DNA of 64,000 bases from Melieria omissa (lineage: Eukaryota > Arthropoda > Insecta > Diptera > Ulidiidae), in assembly GCA_963971225.1 (NCBI GenBank), contig OZ020269.1:99060405-99124404 (forward strand), written 5' to 3'. Position 1 is the stretch's first letter. Each line of letters starts with the position of its first letter. The position numbers were made by a program, and so were the translations under genes. Below the pieces are notes generated by a model. That model was not told the DNA's origin. It searched no databases and worked only from the letters and a program-made list of their open reading frames with translations. Positions 59,919 through 64,000 of the stretch are shown piece after piece.

Positions 59919-60523
59919 CTAGACTAGACTAGACTAGACTAGACTAGACTAGACTAGACTAGACTAGACTAGACTAGACTAGACTAGACTAGACTAGACT
60001 AGACTAGACTAGACTAGACTAGACTAGACTAGACTAGACTAGACTAGACTAGACTAGACTAGACTAGACTAGACTAGACTAGACTAGACTAGACTAGACT
60101 AGACTAGACTAGACTAGACTAGACTAGACTAGACTAGACTAGACTAGACTAGACTAGACTAGACTAGACTAGACTAGACTAGACTAGACTAGACTAGACT
60201 AGACTAGACTAGACTAGACTAGACTAGACTAGACTAGACTAGACTAGACTAGACTAGACTAGACTAGACTAGACTAGACTAGACTAGACTAGACTAGACT
60301 AGACTAGACTAGACTAGACTAGACTAGACTAGACTAGACTAGACTAGACTAGACTAGACTAGACTAGACTAGACTAGACTAGACTAGACTAGACTAGACT
60401 AGACTAGACTAGACTAGACTAGACTAGACTAGACTAGACTAGACTAGACTAGACTAGACTAGACTAGACTAGACTAGACTAGACTAGACTAGACTAGACT
60501 AGACTAGACTAGACTAGACTAGA
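59919..60523. repeat. uninterrupted CTAGA pentanucleotide array, 121 units
   Basis: 605 bp of CTAGA with no visible substitution or indel. The left end continues the codons of the RT fragment (GCC CTA GAC). The uniformity contrasts with every other array in the window and implies very recent expansion or an assembly effect. Confidence 0.97.
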
Positions 60524-60559
60524 TTCTCACATGTGTTGATGTGCTGCCTATGTTGGCTG

Positions 60560-60640
60560 CCTATCTAAGAGATGTGGATGCCAATGCAAGTAAATGAGCG
60601 TTTCATGACCCTGAACTGGGATTCGAACCTAGGGACTTGG
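60560..60640 (-). mobile_element. SINE fragment, B-box half
   Basis: On the minus strand, TCTCATACCAAGTCCCTAGG is followed by a perfect B-box GGTTCGAATCC (60619-60629), then CAGTTCAGGGTCATGAAACG and, further on, GGCATCCACATCTCTTA. This parallels the SINE at 47553 (TTTCATACCGAGGCCCTAGG, GTTTGAGTCCCAGC, GGTGAAACG, CTATCCACAT). The A-box half is missing; mariner sequence begins at that point. Confidence 0.7.
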
Positions 60641-61520
60641 TATGAGAACCCAACTCCATTGCAAAAGTCATCAAAGAAACTTTGAAGGCGCTTCAATGTC
60701 CTACACCACCCGCCGTATTCACCACACATTACTTCCTCAGACTATCATTTATTCTGGTCGTTGACTCATGACCTGCCCGAGCAACACTTCACTTCATGCA
60801 AAGAAGCCAAAAATTCGGTCAATTGCCTTAACCCTTTCGACCCCAAAGTTGCCTGAGAGCAACTTCACCTATTTGTCATCTTATAGCAAAAGCTACGATT
60901 GCTTTATGGGTTTAATTTAAGCAGACACCAACAAATTAATATTTTTAGAAGTGAATTTAGAGCAAATTACAAAAATTTTATTGTTATACCCAAAATAAAT
61001 TCCAATAATTTGCAGCGATATCAAAGAAAGTTTGTGTTCTAATTGAAGTCTTCGAATTGGGCGCGTTTGATCAAAACCATGTTATTTTAATAATGGTTAA
61101 AACAAAATCAAAAAGTGATAATTTTGTATTTTTACATAAATATAAAGTAATTGTTCTGTAATTAAAAAATATTGATACAAAATTTATTTAACCCGTTCTA
61201 AGCTAAAATTGTTCAAAAGTAAACTAATTCTAGAACTCTAACAAAAAAGCGTGGCGACATCAACTGTTGTGTGCAATTGTAGCTTAAAACGGATGAAATA
61301 CATTTTGTATCAATATTTTTTAATTACAGAAAACTTATTTAATATTTAAGGCAAAATACAAAACTATCATTTTGTCACTTTTTGATTTTTAGGCAAATGT
61401 TTCATGATTTAAATACCAAAAAGTAATATTCTGACACTATGTAAAATATGGGGTCGAAAGGGTTTAAAGACGAGGAGTTTTTTCAATATGGAATTCGTAT
61501 TCTGTCTGAATAAAATTAAT
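60641..61520 (+). pseudogene. mariner transposase C-terminal fragment, split by a TTAA element
   Basis: Read in pieces, 60641-60827 gives KVIKETLKALQ and then, in the next frame, HHPPYSPHITSSDYHLFWSL and PEQHFTSCKEAKNSVNC. This matches mariner text around the third catalytic Asp (HPPYSPDLAPSDYHLF), with that Asp kept in SSDYHLF. The gene then breaks at TTAA, and the next expected segment resumes at 61466 as KDEEFFQYGIRILSE. The intervening 631 bp is a separate element. A small deletion near 60645 damages the HDN motif. It belongs to a different mariner subfamily from the copy at 1913-3169. Confidence 0.8.
60832..61462. mobile_element. piggyBac-like non-autonomous element inserted in mariner
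   Basis: The ends CCCTTTCGACCCCA (60832-60845) and TGGGGTCGAAAGGG (61449-61462) are perfect inverted repeats. The left end abuts TTAA (60828-60831). On the right TTAA lies one base out (61464-61467, TTTAAA), probably a small indel. CCC starts and TTAA targets are hallmarks of piggyBac-family elements. Inside, long inverted arms (about 61103-61205 and 61282-61390) share TCTGTAATTAAAAAATATTG and ATACAAAAT. There is no transposase frame. It splits the mariner gene, so it is younger than that gene. Confidence 0.85.
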
Positions 61521-64000
61521 TGCATCAATTTCTCTGCTTTCTCTCTCTTTGCAGTTTCAATGTTGGAAAAAAAATCTTCAAAGCTCCCAACGATTACTGA
61601 TGAAAAATTGATTCTCTGAAAATTCAATCATTTCGTTTCGAATTCTAATTTATTGTAGTCGCTTAGTGCTTCGAAACTTTTGCAAATAGTTTATCATTTA
61701 ATTTGAATTTTCACAATAAAGAGCAAGAAACTTCAAAATTTAATATAAAAGCCACTTTAGTTGATTTTCTATTTATTTATTAATTTATTTGCTGCATTCA
61801 AACAAAAAATGTCTCCAACCAAACCTGAGTTAAGACAGGTCATTACCCAACCAACAACAACAATGACATCTTCTTCGTCTTTTTCTTATTTATATCTCAA
61901 ACAAAACTGACCATGCACACGCGAACAACTATGGACAGCCGCACAAAGGACTGTAATTGATCGATTGTGCGGCAAAACAAAGGACACAACAAACTTTTGT
62001 CTCATCATTATGCTCATTAGATGGCATGGAAAAGGTGAAGAATTGAATAACAAATACAAAACAAAATTAAGTTAAATAAATAGACTTTACGAATTTGGCA
62101 GACACCCACGTGGCAAAAGACAAAATGCAGCCGAAAAGAAATGTCAAACTGACAGCAACAAAATGAAAAGCAAAAATATTGCAATGTACTTTTGCTGACT
62201 GGTGAATATCTATAAAGTTTTTCATTAATTTTCGTAACAAAATAGGAACAACAACATTATTATTTGAAATTGAACTGTAGACATTTAATTGACAGACACA
62301 CTGCAGACATATTAACGTAAATACGTTAATGTGTGTGTAAGTGTGTATGTTTTGTGATGATCAGAAGTAGCGTTGCATACTTTTAGGAGACATGGTAATT
62401 TTGAGGAAATTATATCAGAGATGGTTCGAGACTGTGCTGGAAGGTTTGAGAACTAGCTGCGTTCTGGGCGAAAAAGTATTGAAGACAGCTGCATACAGTT
62501 AAATAAGTCAGTTTTGGATTTGACAAGAAGCGGTGCAACATGGATAACTGAAAAGACAGTGAGAAAGTGACCAGTGAATCAGTAAAGTGAAAGTAAAGTT
62601 ACTTTTGAATATTCTTAAAAAAATTTACTTCTATTGCTTTACTGCATTAAAGAAACTCAGTGTGTTTAATTTTGGCACAATTCAGCAATACGAACTAAAC
62701 CTGCGCTGGCCAGTAGAACTAAATTTCCTAACAGTATGCATGTTTCTATGCGCTTCTTAAGCCAAGAACACACATTCGAATCGCCCCAAGTTTGTTGTCA
62801 AGGTTAATGATTGAAATGTCACAGTGACACACAAATTGAATAAAAGTGACATGAAAGTGTGCGGCCTCAAAGTCCAATCATCATGACGCTAAAATCTTGA
62901 TCAATAACAGAGCAGCTCTCGAAGCCCTGTCCACTTCTACACACGTGTCCACTCATTCGTCTTTCTGTATGCGTGCGTTCACCTTCACCACAAAGACAAC
63001 AAAAATAATAAAGTTAATAATAAAGCGATTTCTTGTGGCTCGATTAAATGGCGAAAAAAATGCAAACGTGGCCACACATTTATACTCTTTCATGCTTCAC
63101 ACACACACACACACACACCCTCACCTCGATTTGCTTTGTGGTGCCTTTTTTCTTTGACTGCTTTCCTCGTTTAATGGCCTCATTAGCATGCAACGTATGC
63201 GTCCCTATCCCCTACTCCTTCTCCTTTTCCTCATCCACTTGTCTTTTGCCACTTGTTTATTTCGCACTGTTGTTGCTGTTGTTGTTATTGTTGTTGTTGT
63301 CGTTGCTACTTTTGTGCATGTTGTCTCTTTCCTACTTCGCTGCAAATTTAACATAAGGGCATCATTAATTTTAATCACACTCACACTCACTCGAACGCCT
63401 CGTCGTCAGTGTGTATGTGTGTGTTTGCTTGTGCCGGTTTATTCGCTATTTAGGTCGGACGCCAAATTAAGTTAGCCCGCTCCCGGTTACTTGGACCCGC
63501 CGAAATGCCACACGAACACACGGTTTTTGTGTAGCAATTAATTTTATTCAGTGCACTTCGACGGTTTTGACGCGTTTCGAAAAGCGTTAAAATGCCTAAA
63601 ATGGCTCAAACGGCGCCCAGCAGATTGGTTGTCTTTGGCGCGTTTTCTGGTTGTCAATTTAAAGTGATTAAATTTTGTTTCGCGCATTGACACAGGTTAC
63701 AATTTTGACTGATTTTTAAGCACTCAAACTATTACAAATGGCAAGTTGTCAATGGAAATCTTTATGAAAATAGTCATTTTCAAATGCTTTAACAGCTTAA
63801 AGTTATATAAATTCGAGATGTTATTTCAATAGATTAGCCTATTTGCTTAACTTCAGTTGATCACACCAAAGGATGACGATATCTAGGAAGTTATGTTTGT
63901 CTTATCAAGCAGGGATGATGGCATTGTCTCATGAATTGGATAACCTAATTGAGAGACAGGTATCAAGTAAGGATGTTCCTGTAGAGGTATTGAATCAGAA
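61521..64000. other. non-coding DNA with CA and GT microsatellites
   Basis: A CA run lies at 63098-63119, a GT run near 63409-63426, and a TTG/GTT-rich run at 63268-63305. A GC-richer block (63450-63640) has no identifiable coding frame. No gene recognised up to the window edge. Confidence 0.55.

Noticed and set aside
63440..63640. Possible LTR or primer-binding region of a retrovirus-like element
   Set aside because: GC-rich and distinct from its surroundings, but no paired LTR, TG...CA ends or tRNA-complementary site could be identified.

Overview
The window looks like non-coding DNA from a higher dipteran (cyclorrhaphan fly). A tephritid fruit fly is a reasonable but unproven guess. It is very AT-rich, with abundant CAA/TTG-rich stretches and short CA/GT microsatellites. 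Its transposon fossils are typical of flies: mariner, a DD41D (rosa-like) Tc1/mariner family, hAT, pogo-like and TTAA-type elements, and non-LTR retrotransposons with an RNase H domain. I found no host protein-coding gene, no rRNA, no intact tRNA gene and no CRISPR array. The window is therefore most likely a large intron or a repeat-rich intergenic or pericentromeric segment. Every recognisable protein is a transposon protein, and only one (the RT/RNase H polyprotein at 23.4-26.2 kb) is close to intact.

Layout. 0-5 kb: a 330-bp hAT-type MITE and a decayed mariner in AT-rich DNA. 5.3-6.5 kb: a tandem array built around the palindrome CTCCGAAATTTCGGAG, split by a small pogo-like MITE. 7-9.2 kb: scrambled minus-strand remnants of an RNase H-bearing non-LTR retrotransposon. 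10.5-16 kb: two TTTTA arrays and a pair of related TTAA-type repeats. 17-19 kb: a degenerate tandem array. 19.7-20.6 kb: a 926-bp fold-back element. 21.7-27 kb: two adjoining satellites (123-bp and about 130-bp units), the second split by the non-LTR element. 29-31.5 kb: a reversed piece of that satellite, then two further arrays. 34.3-35.6 kb: an AATTTT array. 37.5-39.6 kb: an ACTGTGTGACA minisatellite with a deleted DD41D element. 41.7-44.7 kb: a fresh 5'-truncated non-LTR copy, then another array split by a second DD41D element. 45-50.3 kb: two non-LTR RT-tail remnants, a tRNA-derived SINE, a TTAA-flanked MITE and a minisatellite. 52.5-59 kb: three more arrays and a short duplication. 59.9-61.5 kb: an RT fragment running into 121 uniform CTAGA units, then a SINE fragment and a mariner fragment split by a TTAA-type element. 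61.5-64 kb: unannotated DNA with microsatellites.

The recurring story is insertion into tandem repeats. In three cases (pogo-like MITE, RT element, TTAA element in mariner) removing the insert restores the host repeat spacing or reading continuity, which gives relative ages. I found no convincing new enzymatic or defence system. The observations most worth following are the nested and target-site-verified insertions, the fold-back element, the dimeric ACCACGCCCAC satellite, the perfect CTAGA block, and the two in-window DD41D deletion derivatives that share termini.
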